Positions 1 through 9,630 of a stretch of DNA of 28,763 bases are shown here, one piece after another. The stretch is from CAMEON01 sp964427175 (GTDB lineage: Bacteria > Bacillota > Clostridia > Oscillospirales > CAG-272). The position numbers and the translations under genes are program-made. The notes beneath the pieces were generated by a model. That model was not told the DNA's origin and did no database searches. It was given only the letters and a program-made list of their open reading frames with translations. The stretch spans positions 1 to 28,763 of the forward strand of contig CAYRTP010000009.1 of assembly GCA_964427175.1 (NCBI GenBank), given 5' to 3'. Position 1 is the stretch's first letter. The number at the start of each line of letters is the position of its first letter.

Positions 1-258
1 TCTTGCGAGGGCAATTCTTTTTCCTATAGAGGATATAGATGTTGACATTGCGTTGCACCTCCTGTTAGCACAACAACATACCACAGAAGCCATCAAAAGT
101 CCAGAAAACAAACTGTTAACAAAAACACAGAAAACCGTACAGGACTCATTTCTGAATTCTGTACGGTTTCTGTTGTCCTATTCGGTTGTTTGTGATTTCT
201 CCGTTAAGGACATCACGCTTTTGGAGCGGGGGATGGGATTTCGCGGTATGGGAGGCGG
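1..258. other. Window edge and 3' intergenic region
   Basis: Apart from the terminator hairpin at 113-174, I see no gene here. A TTG-initiated plus-strand frame (53-307) crosses the hairpin and runs into the end of the downstream gene, and it has no ribosome binding site. The stretch is AT-richer than the coding DNA next to it, as expected for an intergenic spacer. Confidence 0.5.
113..174 (-). terminator. Intrinsic terminator of the minus-strand gene cluster
   Basis: Read on the minus strand, the arm CAGAAACCGTACAG is followed after about 16 bases by CTGTACGGTTTTCTG, giving a stem of about 14 bp with one bulged base, and then by GTGTTTTTGTT. It lies about 85 bp after the stop codon of the 1736-residue protein gene and probably ends the long minus-strand transcript. 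On the plus strand no T-run follows the stem, so it looks one-directional. Confidence 0.8.
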
Positions 259-3200
259 TCAATCCTCCAACAGGGTCAGCGTGCCTTTGACCGTGGTGAT
301 CGAATAATTCTTGTTCACGTTGTTGCCGTTTTGGTCCAGAATGGTCACCGTGGAGGAATCCACCTGGTTGTCAGAGGAGCCGATCGTGGTCTGACTGCCG
401 ACAGCCTCGGCCTGCAGAGTGTGGCCCTCCACCAGCTTACCCAGAGAGATATACACGTAAGGGTTGGTCAACGGGCCTTGGGTCTGTCCGTACACGGCGG
501 TCTCCGAGGAGGCCGTCAGCTCCAGCACACGCTTACGGATCTGCAGGACGGGCATACTGATCATACCCTCGGGCTCCACGAATATGGGGGTGAAGTCCGC
601 CGTCACGTCGCGGCCTCGGCTGTTGAAGATCTGAACCGTGACCATGCTCTCGGGATTGCGGTTCAGGTCCGAAAGGGACACCACCCCTGCCTCGTAGGCG
701 GAGATATGGATATCCATCTTCAGGGTGTAACCCTTGGGCAGGGACAGGATCTCGTAATCCTCGTCGGTCCAGGTCACCGTTTGTCCGTCGTAGACCTTCT
801 CCTGGGGATACAGGAACAGGCGCACGGGCTTTTGGGTCACCTTCAGAAGGCCGTTGTGGAGGACCACGTTGTAGCTTTCGGTCACGTCGCGGCCGCGGGA
901 ATCGTAGAGATAGAATTCCAGGATGTAGCTGTCGCTCTGGCCCACCTCCAGTTGGGTGCCTGCCACGGTCACGGTATAGCGGTAGCCCTTGGCCATCAGC
1001 TCCTGCAGGTCGCGGGTCATTTCCAGCTCAGGGATTGCCTGGAGGGGGGATCCGTCGTAGATCTTGGTTTGGAATACGGGGGTCAGATCCAGCGTGGGCT
1101 TGGGGGCCTCGGGTTTGCCGCCCGTGCCGCCACCGCCTGTGCCGTTATCGGAAGATCCGCCCGTGACCTCCACGGCGACCCAGCCCAGGCCGTCCAGGTA
1201 GACCTCTACCCAGGCGTGGCCCATGTTATCGGGACCGTTACTGCTGATGATCTCGTTCCACGTCCCTGCCTTGCCGCCTTGCATCATGTAGCCTACGGCG
1301 TAGCGGGCGGGGATGCCCAGGGTACGGTACATCATGGCCGCCGCCGACGCGTAGTGACGGCAGAGACCCTTCTTGAAGTCCCGCAGGAAGGCAATGACGG
1401 CATCCTCGCTGGTCTCGATCTGGTAGGCCAGGTAGGGATCGGCATCGTACTCCGCCGCGGACTGGATGTAGGAGGCTACCTTGAGGATGAGCTCGGGATC
1501 CGACAGCGCAAAGCCCTGCTCTCGGATGATATCCTGCAGGAAGGAGCGGGTCTCGGGATGGACCTCCAGGTAATGGTCATAGACGAACTCGCGGTAGGCC
1601 AGCTCCTCGTCGGCCAGGTCGCCCAGAAGGGTAGCGCGCTGGGCCTCAGAGAGGGCCATGTAACGGGTCACCAGGTGGTTTTCATAGTCGGTGTAGAAGT
1701 AATTGACCCCGTATTCAGGCAGTTGGGTATCCAAATTCAAGGTATCCGATCCCACCGCGGGGGTGGTGCCGTCGGGGTTTGGGTAGTAGGGGAGCATGAA
1801 CAGCAGCATCTCGCGGAGCTGCGCGTGGGACAGGGTATAGCCCAGCTTTTCCATGGCGGTGGAGGTGAGGTACTGGTAGCCGTAGCCGCCGTCCAGGGTC
1901 TCGCCATAGCGGTTCAGACCCGATTCGCTCCAGGTTCGGCGGTTGAAATCGCCGTAGGAATGCTCGCGGAGGTAGAAGGTGCCGTCCCTGTCGGGGAGGA
2001 TCAGACCCACGATGAGGCGGTGGTACTCCTCCTCCATATCGGGAGTCAGCTCAAAGACGTTCAGGATACCGGGGTCCATCTCCAGGTTGACAAAGCCGTC
2101 GGTGACCAGGTCGCCCTTGTCGCTGATCGCACCCACCCTGGGCTCATTACCGAACACGCCGGGGCCTACGTGGGAGGGGAACGCATCCACCTGCAGGCTG
2201 TAGCCCGCGGGCAGGTTCTCCTGGCCCGTGGCCTCGTATTCGGGGCAACGGAGGGGAGCTCCGTCGAAGAGCTTCTCGGCACTGCCCGTGGTCACCTTGA
2301 TAGTGATGGGCTGATCCAGGATGGTCAGGGTACCCTCGATGACCGAGACCACGGTGTAGTTGCGGGTCTTATCCACGCCGTCGGCGTTGGTGACACGGAC
2401 GTGGGCGGGATTGACGCTGTTGGGGTAGGTGCCCACCTGCACGCCCGAGCCGTAGGCGTTGACCCGCAGGACGTGGCCGTCCGCCACGGACATACCGTCC
2501 TCGGTGGTACAGCCGTCCCGCTCGGTGAGGGGGGTACCGTCATAGAGCTTGGCGGCATCGAAAGACTTCACGCCCAGGGGACGGGGATTGACGAGGAAGG
2601 TACCGTCCGTACCCGTGACGGTGTAGTTGGCGGTCACGTCCTCGGTGCCGTTCAGGATCTGCAGGGTGGTCAGATCGGGGCGGGAGGTCAGGGTGCCCAC
2701 GTCGGTGATGGTCTTTTTGGGGGAGACCGTGATCTCGTGGCCGTCGCAGATGACATAGTCGCCGTGGTAGTCGACTTGGATCTCATCTCCCGCCAGGGGC
2801 TTGTCATCGTAGATCTTTTCGCCGTTCAGGCTGATCCGCAGGGGGCGGGGGGAGACCTTGACGGTGCCGTTGACGTAGGTGATATGGTAGTTGGCCGTCA
2901 CATCCCTGTACTTGGAATCCTGAATGATGGCGGGACGGTTGTTCTCGTAGGTCCCCGCGTCGCAGTAGGTGGGGGGCTCATCCGAGGGAGCGGCGATCAT
3001 CCACTGGCTTCCGGCCAAGGGGTTGGGGGAGCTTGCGTCCACCGCATAGCCGTCCGTGACCTCACGGGGCTGGCCGTTGTAGATCCAGGCCGCGTCGGGG
3101 ATGCGGATGGTGATGGGACGGGGGATAACGGTCAGGGTGCCGTACTCGTAGGTGATCTCATAGTTGTGGCTCACCAGGCGGTCGCCCTCTTTGACGACAG

Positions 3201-5469
3201 CCTTCATGCGGTTCTCGATCTCGCCTACGTCGGTGATGGAGGGCAGAGGGGTGGTGGCGCACACCAGGGTGTGGCCCTCCGCGAACTTACCGCCGTTCAG
3301 CACCTCCGTAACCGTCATGGTGCCGTCCGAGTGGGGGCGTTCGTCATAGGTCCAGGTGGTGGTGGCGGTGGTCACGCGGATCTGACAGGGAGTCACCTTC
3401 AGGACTCCCTCCAGGTGCGTAACGGCGTAGTAGGCCGACACGTCGGCTCCCGCTTCGTCGGTGATGCGGACCGAATCGGGATCCACGGTGTTGGGGGACT
3501 CGCCCACCTCGGTCTGGGAGCCCACCGCGGAGGCGGTGAGCGTATGGCCTGCCAGCAGACCGTCATCGGGGTCGGTAGCCTCGTCCGGGGCGGCGCAGGC
3601 GGGCTCGGTCAAAGGAGTACCGTCATAGACCTTGGAGGCATCCAGGGCGGCCACGGTAACGGGGCGGGGAGTGACGGTCAAGGTGCCGGGGAGCACCGTG
3701 ATGTCATAGTTGGCGGTGACGTCGACAAATGTGCTGTCGGCGGGTTCCTCCTCGTCGGTCTCAACGACAGCCGTATCGGACAACGGTGCGGTAGGCATTT
3801 CCACGTCGGGGAAATATATCTCCGTTGTCTGCGCGGTCACGCGGACGCTTCCCTCCACGTAGCGGTTCTCGCCCACGCCGAAGACCACCGAGCCGTCGGT
3901 CTCCAGGGTCAGCACGTGGCCCTCCACCAGGGAGAATTGGGAGTTCAGATGCTCGGCCACGGTGACGGCGTTGGAGGTGAGGGGGGTACCGTCATAGACC
4001 TTGGTGGCATCGGCGATGTAGACCGCCACGGGGCGGGGCACGATGGCCAGGGTACCGTACTCGTAGGTAATGACGTAGTTATCCGTGACGTTGGTGGACC
4101 CGCGGTTGACCAGGACGGTCATGGTGTTCTCCACGCTGCCCACGTCGCGGAGTTGGGCGTAGTTCATGACCGCCATCAGGCTCTCGCCCTCGGGGAGGTC
4201 GGCCGTAGCGTTGGGGTAGCTCTGGGGTTGGCCGTTGTAGATGAGCTCGGCGCTCTCGGTGTAGACCGTGATCTCCCGGGGGATAACGGTCAGGGTGCCG
4301 GGATTGACGAAAATGGAGTAGCTGTCGGTGAAGTTCTCCTTCATCTTGGAGGTGACCGAGAAGGTCAGGATATTGGAGGTAGTCCCGCAATCCCGCAGGG
4401 AGGGAGCCACGTCCACGGTCAGCTCCTGGCCCGCCACCAGGGGAGTGGCGGGGTCGATGGCGAACTGGGTGTGGGTCTGCTCAAAGCCGTTATAGGGCAG
4501 GGTAGCCGAGCCCGTCTCCACGATGAGGGGACGCTTCTCCACGGTCAAGGTGCCCGAGACCGTGTGGATGCTGTAGAAAAGGGTAACGTTCCGACCGTCG
4601 GCGGCGATGACCTGGAGGCTGGGGGTGTTGAGAAGGGTCCCCGCCATGGTAATGGAATCGTCGAACACGGCCAGGAGGGTGTCCCCCTGGGCCAGGGTGC
4701 CCTCGGAGATCTCGTAGCCGTTAAAGGACAGGGCCACGCCGTCATAGACCTTATCGGCATCGCCCACCGTGACGGTGAGGGGGCGGGGGGTCAGGGTAAT
4801 GCGGGCCGAGGGGGTCTCGGCTACGGTATAGCAGGCGGTGCGGTCCTTCCCTTCTCCGTCGGTGACCCGCACGGTGGCGGGGTCTACGTGGACGGTGGCG
4901 ATCTGTTCGCGCGGGACGAAATAGAAATAATCATCCAAGCCATCCGAATGGATACCGCCCGAGGTCTCGTCAACCCTCGTCTCAATGGATTGGTACACCA
5001 CCCCGCAGGACAGAACGTCTCCGCTTACCAGGGAGGCGGACACGGTGGGGGTCTCGCCGTAGATGGCCTCGGCAGCCGTGACCACGGGGGTGATGGGGCG
5101 GGGGATCACCTTGAAGCTCTGCGCCTCGCCGTAACGGGGAGTGCCGAAGGCCGAGGTGGACACGGCGCGGACCTGGTAGTCGCCCACGAAATCGGGGCCC
5201 TCGGTCTGCCACTCGGTCTCACCCGCCCTCCGATACTCGAAGGTCACGTTCCCCAAAAAGGCGGCGGCCTTGTAGGCGGGGGTCTCGCCGTAGACCACCT
5301 CGGCGGGGCAGGCCTCTTGGGAGATGACCGCACCCTTGGCCGCCACGGCGGATACCGCCAGGGCGGTCACCGCCGCCAGGGTGATGATGATGGCGATACG
5401 CACGGCGTAGATCCTTGACAGGACCGCCGCGATTTTTTTGATTTTACCTTGGTATTGTTCGTACTGCAT
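259..5469 (-). CDS. Very large MBG/YDG-repeat surface protein with one transglutaminase-like module
   Basis: This 1736-residue protein has one N-terminal membrane segment (about residues 25-45) after a basic cytoplasmic start, so it is probably exported and anchored at its N-terminus. About 12 repeats of 75-100 residues follow, each with a VYDGTPLT-like motif early on and a GTLTV-like motif at its end, the signature of MBG/YDG beta-sandwich repeats. A transglutaminase-like module (about 1190-1440) carries Cys1370 (GLCRHYASA), His1418 (GHAWVEVY) and Glu1434 (VAVEVTG), where the usual third residue is Asp. A Gly-rich linker and three more repeats end the protein. There is no LPXTG motif or C-terminal membrane segment. 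The start has GGAGG four bases upstream. The protein could be a stalk-like adhesin or a cell-wall-modifying enzyme; its substrate is unknown. It is last in the cluster, 183 bp after a related protein gene. Confidence 0.9.
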   Translation of the reverse strand: MQYEQYQGKIKKIAAVLSRIYAVRIAIIITLAAVTALAVSAVAAKGAVISQEACPAEVVYGETPAYKAAAFLGNVTFEYRRAGETEWQTEGPDFVGDYQVRAVSTSAFGTPRYGEAQSFKVIPRPITPVVTAAEAIYGETPTVSASLVSGDVLSCGVVYQSIETRVDETSGGIHSDGLDDYFYFVPREQIATVHVDPATVRVTDGEGKDRTACYTVAETPSARITLTPRPLTVTVGDADKVYDGVALSFNGYEISEGTLAQGDTLLAVFDDSITMAGTLLNTPSLQVIAADGRNVTLFYSIHTVSGTLTVEKRPLIVETGSATLPYNGFEQTHTQFAIDPATPLVAGQELTVDVAPSLRDCGTTSNILTFSVTSKMKENFTDSYSIFVNPGTLTVIPREITVYTESAELIYNGQPQSYPNATADLPEGESLMAVMNYAQLRDVGSVENTMTVLVNRGSTNVTDNYVITYEYGTLAIVPRPVAVYIADATKVYDGTPLTSNAVTVAEHLNSQFSLVEGHVLTLETDGSVVFGVGENRYVEGSVRVTAQTTEIYFPDVEMPTAPLSDTAVVETDEEEPADSTFVDVTANYDITVLPGTLTVTPRPVTVAALDASKVYDGTPLTEPACAAPDEATDPDDGLLAGHTLTASAVGSQTEVGESPNTVDPDSVRITDEAGADVSAYYAVTHLEGVLKVTPCQIRVTTATTTWTYDERPHSDGTMTVTEVLNGGKFAEGHTLVCATTPLPSITDVGEIENRMKAVVKEGDRLVSHNYEITYEYGTLTVIPRPITIRIPDAAWIYNGQPREVTDGYAVDASSPNPLAGSQWMIAAPSDEPPTYCDAGTYENNRPAIIQDSKYRDVTANYHITYVNGTVKVSPRPLRISLNGEKIYDDKPLAGDEIQVDYHGDYVICDGHEITVSPKKTITDVGTLTSRPDLTTLQILNGTEDVTANYTVTGTDGTFLVNPRPLGVKSFDAAKLYDGTPLTERDGCTTEDGMSVADGHVLRVNAYGSGVQVGTYPNSVNPAHVRVTNADGVDKTRNYTVVSVIEGTLTILDQPITIKVTTGSAEKLFDGAPLRCPEYEATGQENLPAGYSLQVDAFPSHVGPGVFGNEPRVGAISDKGDLVTDGFVNLEMDPGILNVFELTPDMEEEYHRLIVGLILPDRDGTFYLREHSYGDFNRRTWSESGLNRYGETLDGGYGYQYLTSTAMEKLGYTLSHAQLREMLLFMLPYYPNPDGTTPAVGSDTLNLDTQLPEYGVNYFYTDYENHLVTRYMALSEAQRATLLGDLADEELAYREFVYDHYLEVHPETRSFLQDIIREQGFALSDPELILKVASYIQSAAEYDADPYLAYQIETSEDAVIAFLRDFKKGLCRHYASAAAMMYRTLGIPARYAVGYMMQGGKAGTWNEIISSNGPDNMGHAWVEVYLDGLGWVAVEVTGGSSDNGTGGGGTGGKPEAPKPTLDLTPVFQTKIYDGSPLQAIPELEMTRDLQELMAKGYRYTVTVAGTQLEVGQSDSYILEFYLYDSRGRDVTESYNVVLHNGLLKVTQKPVRLFLYPQEKVYDGQTVTWTDEDYEILSLPKGYTLKMDIHISAYEAGVVSLSDLNRNPESMVTVQIFNSRGRDVTADFTPIFVEPEGMISMPVLQIRKRVLELTASSETAVYGQTQGPLTNPYVYISLGKLVEGHTLQAEAVGSQTTIGSSDNQVDSSTVTILDQNGNNVNKNYSITTVKGTLTLLED
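2500..4790 (-). repeat. Internal coding repeats (MBG/YDG units)
   Basis: Within the 1736-residue gene, the sequence coding for the KVYDGTPLT-type motif recurs with near-identical DNA (on the plus strand, gtaccgtcatagaccttgg and close variants) near 2527, 3617, 3989 and 4738. The units are diverged over most of their length and share only short identical blocks, so the array is an old protein repeat and not a recent tandem duplication. Short blocks of this kind can still promote repeat loss or gain and can confuse assembly. Confidence 0.7.
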
Positions 5470-5652
5470 ATAGCCTCCGTAGATTTCACATTTACGTATC
5501 TATGGGTTGTGTCGGATCCATGATCTGCTCCCGATCCGCCGTTATCCGCCGCGGGGTACGCGGATAGCGGAGGGTCGGCAAAAGAGCATGGGGGGCTTTC
5601 GGGGCCCCCGCACCGAGGTGCGGAGGTCCCGAGGGAAAACACGCCAAATCGC
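5470..5652. other. Structured 183-bp spacer between the two MBG/transglutaminase genes
   Basis: On the minus strand this spacer contains several potential hairpins: CCGCACC-TC-GGTGCGG, a GGGGCC/GGCCCC-type stem beside it, and CCGCTATCCGC pairing with GCGGATAACGG (one G-T type mismatch). None is followed by a T-run, so they do not look like simple terminators. They may set mRNA stability or tune expression of the downstream gene. It is the longest gap inside the cluster, and I could not pick out a convincing internal promoter. Confidence 0.45.
5492..5521 (-). CDS. Possible 9-codon leader peptide
   Basis: A minus-strand ATG at 5521 opens a nine-codon frame (MDPTQPIDT, then TAA). GGGAG lies six bases upstream, an ideal distance. 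It ends 22 bp before the start of the 1736-residue gene. It could be a leader peptide or upstream frame that affects translation of the large gene, but a frame this short can occur by chance. I list it because the ribosome binding site is good, not because the peptide is recognised. Confidence 0.2.
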   Translation of the reverse strand: MDPTQPIDT

Positions 5653-8484
5653 TTACGGCAGAATCCGCAGGGTGCCGTCTATGGCCTCAATGGCGTAGTT
5701 GGCGGTCACATCGATACCGTCTTGGTTCACGATGATGACCTTGGTGATGACGTTACTGGACCGTCCCACGAAGGTCCGCTCGCCCTCCACCGTATAGCTG
5801 TGGATGCGGTGTCCCTCCGCCAGCTGGGCAGGATCGTAGTCCATTTGAGGGGCAGTCAGCGGCCAGCCGTCGTACTTCTTCTCGGCGCTGTGCGCGATCA
5901 GCGTCAGCGGGGCGGGGGTAATCTCCAGGGTGCCGTAACGATACGCGATCAGGTAATAATCCGTCACGTCCACCCCATTTTGCATGAGAGTCACGTGGAA
6001 GGAGGCCGCGCTCTTTCCCGCGTTGCTCCGCACGCCCGTGGGGGTCATGGTCCAGGTCATGTCGCCGGGCATATTTCCTTCGACAAACTGCACGTCGACA
6101 TAGCCGTTCGGTCCCTGATTCGGGGAGATGGACAGGGGCTTGCCGTCATAGATCTTGGAATAACTGACACCCGAGAAGGTCAGCTTCTCGTAGTAGACCC
6201 GCATGAGGTTCGTCTTGAGCGTGAGATCAAACTTGTCGGTCACGTCCTTCCCATTGGGGTCGAAGATGGTGATCGACGCGATCTCCACCGGAGTGGATCC
6301 GATGGTGACGGGGTCATGGGCCACCTCGGCACGGTAGCTGTAGCCACGCGCCTCGAACTCCTCAAAGCCCTCCAAGGTGCCGTCATGGTACAGGGGGGTT
6401 CCATCGTACCGCTTGGACTGGAACACGGGACGCAGGGTAGCCACCAGAACCATTTCGCCATCGGGGTCGGTGGGATCGTCATCAGGCTGGTTGCCCTCGG
6501 GATCTTCAGCCGCGGAGCCCGTGACCTCCACGTACTGCCAGCCGAAGCCGTCTACGTAGACCTCCACCCAGGCATGGGCATCCATGTCCGTGACCAGGGT
6601 CGCGCCGCCGGGTACGGTCGTCGCGGCAAAGCCTACGGTGTAGCGGGCGGGAATGCCCAGGGCACGGTACAGCAGGGTGGCCGCCGCCGCGTAGTGACGG
6701 CAAACGCCCTCCTTATAGGTCCGCAGGAAGGCCAGCGCCACGTTCGGCTCCTGATCCAATTTGGTATCGTAATCCATATTGTAGGAGGCCGCGTTTTGGA
6801 TGTAGCTTGCTACCTTGTCGATGATCTCGGGATCTCCCGCCGAGAAGCCCTCCTGCTTGATGAGGATCTCCATATACTGTCGGGATACATCGTCCATAAC
6901 CAGGTACTGGTCGTAGACGAACGCGCGGTAATCCTGTTCAAAACTCTGAACCTGCTTGGGGGTTTGCTTGGGATCGTAGTCCGATACCCGTCGGTAGGCG
7001 GTGAGATGGCGGCTTTCTTCATTTCCCGTCGCCATCACGTCGCTGGTCATGGCCGAGCCGTCGCGGGAGCTGATGTAGTACGGCAGGACCGACACGGGTA
7101 CAAGGGGCTCGATCTCCAGCACGAAGGTTCCTTGGGCGGCCGAGGCATCCATGACGTAGTGGGGCAGGAAGTCAGCCGAGTAGCCGTTGACCAACCCGTC
7201 GTAAGCCTGCGCGGGCGCAAAGCCTTGGCCCGTGTAGGCACCGAAGGACTGCGTCTTCAGGTAGACCCGATCCTCGATCTCGCCGTAGAGGTTCAGGATA
7301 GGCTCGCCCGTGGGCTTACCGCCCGCCAGGCTTCCGTTCATGCCCAAAAGCTCCTCTTTGTCAAGCTCACCGTCCCCTTCGTTGCCCATGGAGCCCGTCA
7401 CCTCCACGCACCGCCAGCCGAAGCCGTCCACGTAGACCTCCACCCAAGCGTGAGCCTGGCCCATGGTCACCACCGTGACCTCACCGGGCAGGGTGGTAGC
7501 GGCAAAGCCCACGGTGTAGCGGGCAGGGATGCCCAGGGCACGGTACAGCAGGGTCGCCGCCGCCGCGTAGTGACGGCAAACGCCCTCCTTATAGGTCTGC
7601 AGGAAGGCAATGGCGATGTTGGACTCCTCGTCCAATTTGGTGTTGTATTCCAGATTATAGGTCGCAGAGCCTCGGATGTACGCGGCCACCTTGGCGATGA
7701 CGGCGGGGTCATCCTTGGAGAAGCCCTCCTTCTTGATGATCCGCAGCATATACTCCTCGGTTTCCTTGTCGATGGTCAAATACTGATCCCGCGCGAAGTG
7801 TCGGTACTCCAGCTCGTAATTGCGGACCCGTCGGGCCGCGCCGTCGGTGTTGCCGTCGCTCAGCTCGCGATAGGTCACCACGTGGCGATCGTTGGAGTTG
7901 CCCTCCACCAGCACGTCGCTGACGGGAAGCTGGCCTTCCCGCTCACAAACGTAGTACGGGAGGACCGACACGGGCAGGATGGGCTCGATCTCCAGCCGAT
8001 AGACGGGAGTCTCCTCCACCGCCGCCATGGCGGCCGAGGGGATAAAATCCACCGTGGTGTTGTTGCACAAGCTCGGGTAGGCCTCGGCCTCGGCAAAGCC
8101 CCGTCCCGTGTAGTCTCCGAAGGAGCGGGTCTTCAGGTAGACGCGGTCCCGGATCTCGGCGTACAGATTCATCACGGGAGTCGTATCCTCGGAACCGGGG
8201 AAACCGCCGTTTTCGGAGGAGCTCAGACTGCCGTCCATTTCCACGACTCCGTGATCCAGGGGCTCGTCGGACTCACTCTCCCAATCAATGGTCTCGGGGA
8301 ATATCTCCCCCGACATGAGGTCGCCCAGCAGAAGGTCCGCCAGGCTTGGGCACGTGACCTCCTCAGTACCGTCCCCGACGGGCATTCCGCCGCATACCGC
8401 CAGCGTCAGGAGAAGCCCCAGCATCAGCACGACCGCTACCAGGGCTGTACAGAACAGCCGTATCCGTCTTTTGGAATCATCCAT
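5653..8484 (-). CDS. Exported protein with tandem transglutaminase-like modules and MBG repeats
   Basis: This 943-residue protein begins with a basic segment and one hydrophobic helix (about 9-30) ending in LAVCGG. That resembles a lipobox, but Val at the -1 position is atypical. Two copies of one module follow: residues about 104-364 and 396-656. Each has a beta-rich front part (RVYLKTRSFGDYTG and RVYLKTQSFGAYTG) and a papain-like transglutaminase core: Cys303/His345/Glu361 and Cys595/His637/Glu653. The third residue is Glu in both (VEVTG) instead of the common Asp. Three MBG/YDG repeats with RYDGTPLY, IYDGKPLS and KYDGWPLT fill 680-943. GGAGG lies eight bases before the ATG. It stands 58 bp after the AAA+ gene and appears co-transcribed with it. 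It may crosslink or cleave envelope polypeptides outside the membrane; the actual reaction is unknown. Confidence 0.9.
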   Translation of the reverse strand: MDDSKRRIRLFCTALVAVVLMLGLLLTLAVCGGMPVGDGTEEVTCPSLADLLLGDLMSGEIFPETIDWESESDEPLDHGVVEMDGSLSSSENGGFPGSEDTTPVMNLYAEIRDRVYLKTRSFGDYTGRGFAEAEAYPSLCNNTTVDFIPSAAMAAVEETPVYRLEIEPILPVSVLPYYVCEREGQLPVSDVLVEGNSNDRHVVTYRELSDGNTDGAARRVRNYELEYRHFARDQYLTIDKETEEYMLRIIKKEGFSKDDPAVIAKVAAYIRGSATYNLEYNTKLDEESNIAIAFLQTYKEGVCRHYAAAATLLYRALGIPARYTVGFAATTLPGEVTVVTMGQAHAWVEVYVDGFGWRCVEVTGSMGNEGDGELDKEELLGMNGSLAGGKPTGEPILNLYGEIEDRVYLKTQSFGAYTGQGFAPAQAYDGLVNGYSADFLPHYVMDASAAQGTFVLEIEPLVPVSVLPYYISSRDGSAMTSDVMATGNEESRHLTAYRRVSDYDPKQTPKQVQSFEQDYRAFVYDQYLVMDDVSRQYMEILIKQEGFSAGDPEIIDKVASYIQNAASYNMDYDTKLDQEPNVALAFLRTYKEGVCRHYAAAATLLYRALGIPARYTVGFAATTVPGGATLVTDMDAHAWVEVYVDGFGWQYVEVTGSAAEDPEGNQPDDDPTDPDGEMVLVATLRPVFQSKRYDGTPLYHDGTLEGFEEFEARGYSYRAEVAHDPVTIGSTPVEIASITIFDPNGKDVTDKFDLTLKTNLMRVYYEKLTFSGVSYSKIYDGKPLSISPNQGPNGYVDVQFVEGNMPGDMTWTMTPTGVRSNAGKSAASFHVTLMQNGVDVTDYYLIAYRYGTLEITPAPLTLIAHSAEKKYDGWPLTAPQMDYDPAQLAEGHRIHSYTVEGERTFVGRSSNVITKVIIVNQDGIDVTANYAIEAIDGTLRILP
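6517..8175 (-). repeat. Tandem duplication of the transglutaminase module inside one gene
   Basis: The two modules (7393-8175 and 6517-7299 in DNA terms) sit 876 bp apart. They are most alike around the catalytic Cys, where a stretch of roughly 90 bp (near 7503-7594 and 6627-6718) differs at only a few positions. The front halves have diverged far more. The pattern fits an in-frame duplication with later divergence, and either selection or conversion on the catalytic core. Confidence 0.75.
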
Positions 8485-8529
8485 GATTCCTTCCTCCCTT
8501 CTGCCTATTTGTCAGGTATTCAATCATTT

Positions 8530-9630
8530 GTTTATTTATCAATTATGCGTTTCTCTGCAACCGCTTGATGGCATCCTTACAGGACGTCATATGCTCGGGA
8601 CCGAACAGCTCCTCCAGATATTTCAGCAGATCGTCGGCCGCCTTGCGGAGGTAGATGGGATTCTGGGTCTCCAGCTTGCGGATGATCTTCTTAGCCAAAA
8701 TATCGTCCAGAGCCACCAGCTCGTCGCCTCCGCAGGCAATGTACACGGGGACGTACTGGGTGATCTGCTTCATGATTCGGTTACCGAAGGTGATGTGGAA
8801 GTGGTCGATGAGGTATTTATCCAGCAGCTGCAACCGCTTGCGGTTGCGGCTGCTGAGCGAGTATTCCCGCATCGCCGCCTCGGTCAGGCGGACGAAATCC
8901 TCTGCCGCCAGGCGTACAGCCGCGGTGGGAGGTGCCGTAAAGGGCTCGCTCTTTTTATCCAGGTCCAGGATCATGGCTCGGTCATAGACCTTATCCGAAA
9001 TGGCGAAGGTGGAGTCATCGTTGTTCGCCGTTCCGATGAACCACATATTCTCGGGGAGTCTGAGGCGGCCCTTCTCCAGCTTCTTGGGATCGTTCGGCCA
9101 GGTATCCGATACCACCGTCAGATACCGCTCGTCGGGGGAAAGCTCCAAAAGGGACAAAAACTCGGCAAAGTAATACTCCACGCGGGCGATGTTCATCTCG
9201 TCCAGCACCGTGATGAAGATGTCCTTTTTGTAGCTTGCCTTGTACAGGGTCTGCAGAAGGGTGGTCTCGTTGAATCGCTTGGTGAACTCGTTGTAGTAAC
9301 CCAGCAGGTCGGTACGCTCCTTCCACATGGGCTGGACGGGCACCACGGTGGATCTGTTCCCCACGAACAGACCGAAGGCGGTAGCCAGCGAGGTCTTACC
9401 CGTACCCGACATACCCTGCAGGATCAGGATCTTGGACACCGCCATACCCGCCACGAAGCGGCGGATATCGTCGATCTCGTAGTACAGCTTTTTCTCGCGG
9501 GCCGCGAAATTCCGCAGATCCTCGCAGAAGCGGTCCAGCGTCACGCCGCGGGCGTAGCTCTCGTGGGCGTAGCTGTGGCTCTCCCGATCGATGGCGATCA
9601 GCTGATTGAAGCGGCTTCCGTCGGATTCGG
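8530..9630 (-). repeat. 1.1-kb direct repeat, copy 1 (AAA+ module)
   Basis: This segment matches 11697-12797 base for base, apart from a synonymous Thr codon change (c at 8585, g at 11752) and one difference just after the stop codon (8538 against 11705). It covers the whole AAA+ module from the SDGSRFNQ motif to the stop codon plus about 13 bp. Identity stops abruptly at both ends. Both copies have the same orientation, offset by 3167 bp. Confidence 0.95.

Noticed and set aside
53..307. An 84-codon plus-strand frame at the left edge
   Set aside because: It starts with TTG, lacks a ribosome binding site, runs through the terminator hairpin and overlaps the end of the neighbouring gene.
331..5418. 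A very long plus-strand open frame opposite the 1736-residue protein gene
   Set aside because: It is a shadow of the opposite gene: GC-rich codons leave few stops in this frame. Its translation is low-complexity (rich in Gly, His, Val and Asp), has no recognisable domain and no ribosome binding site, whereas the minus-strand product has clear repeats and a catalytic domain. The same applies to the long plus-strand frames over 5722-8568, 8288-11596, 11596-13056 and 15117-16472.
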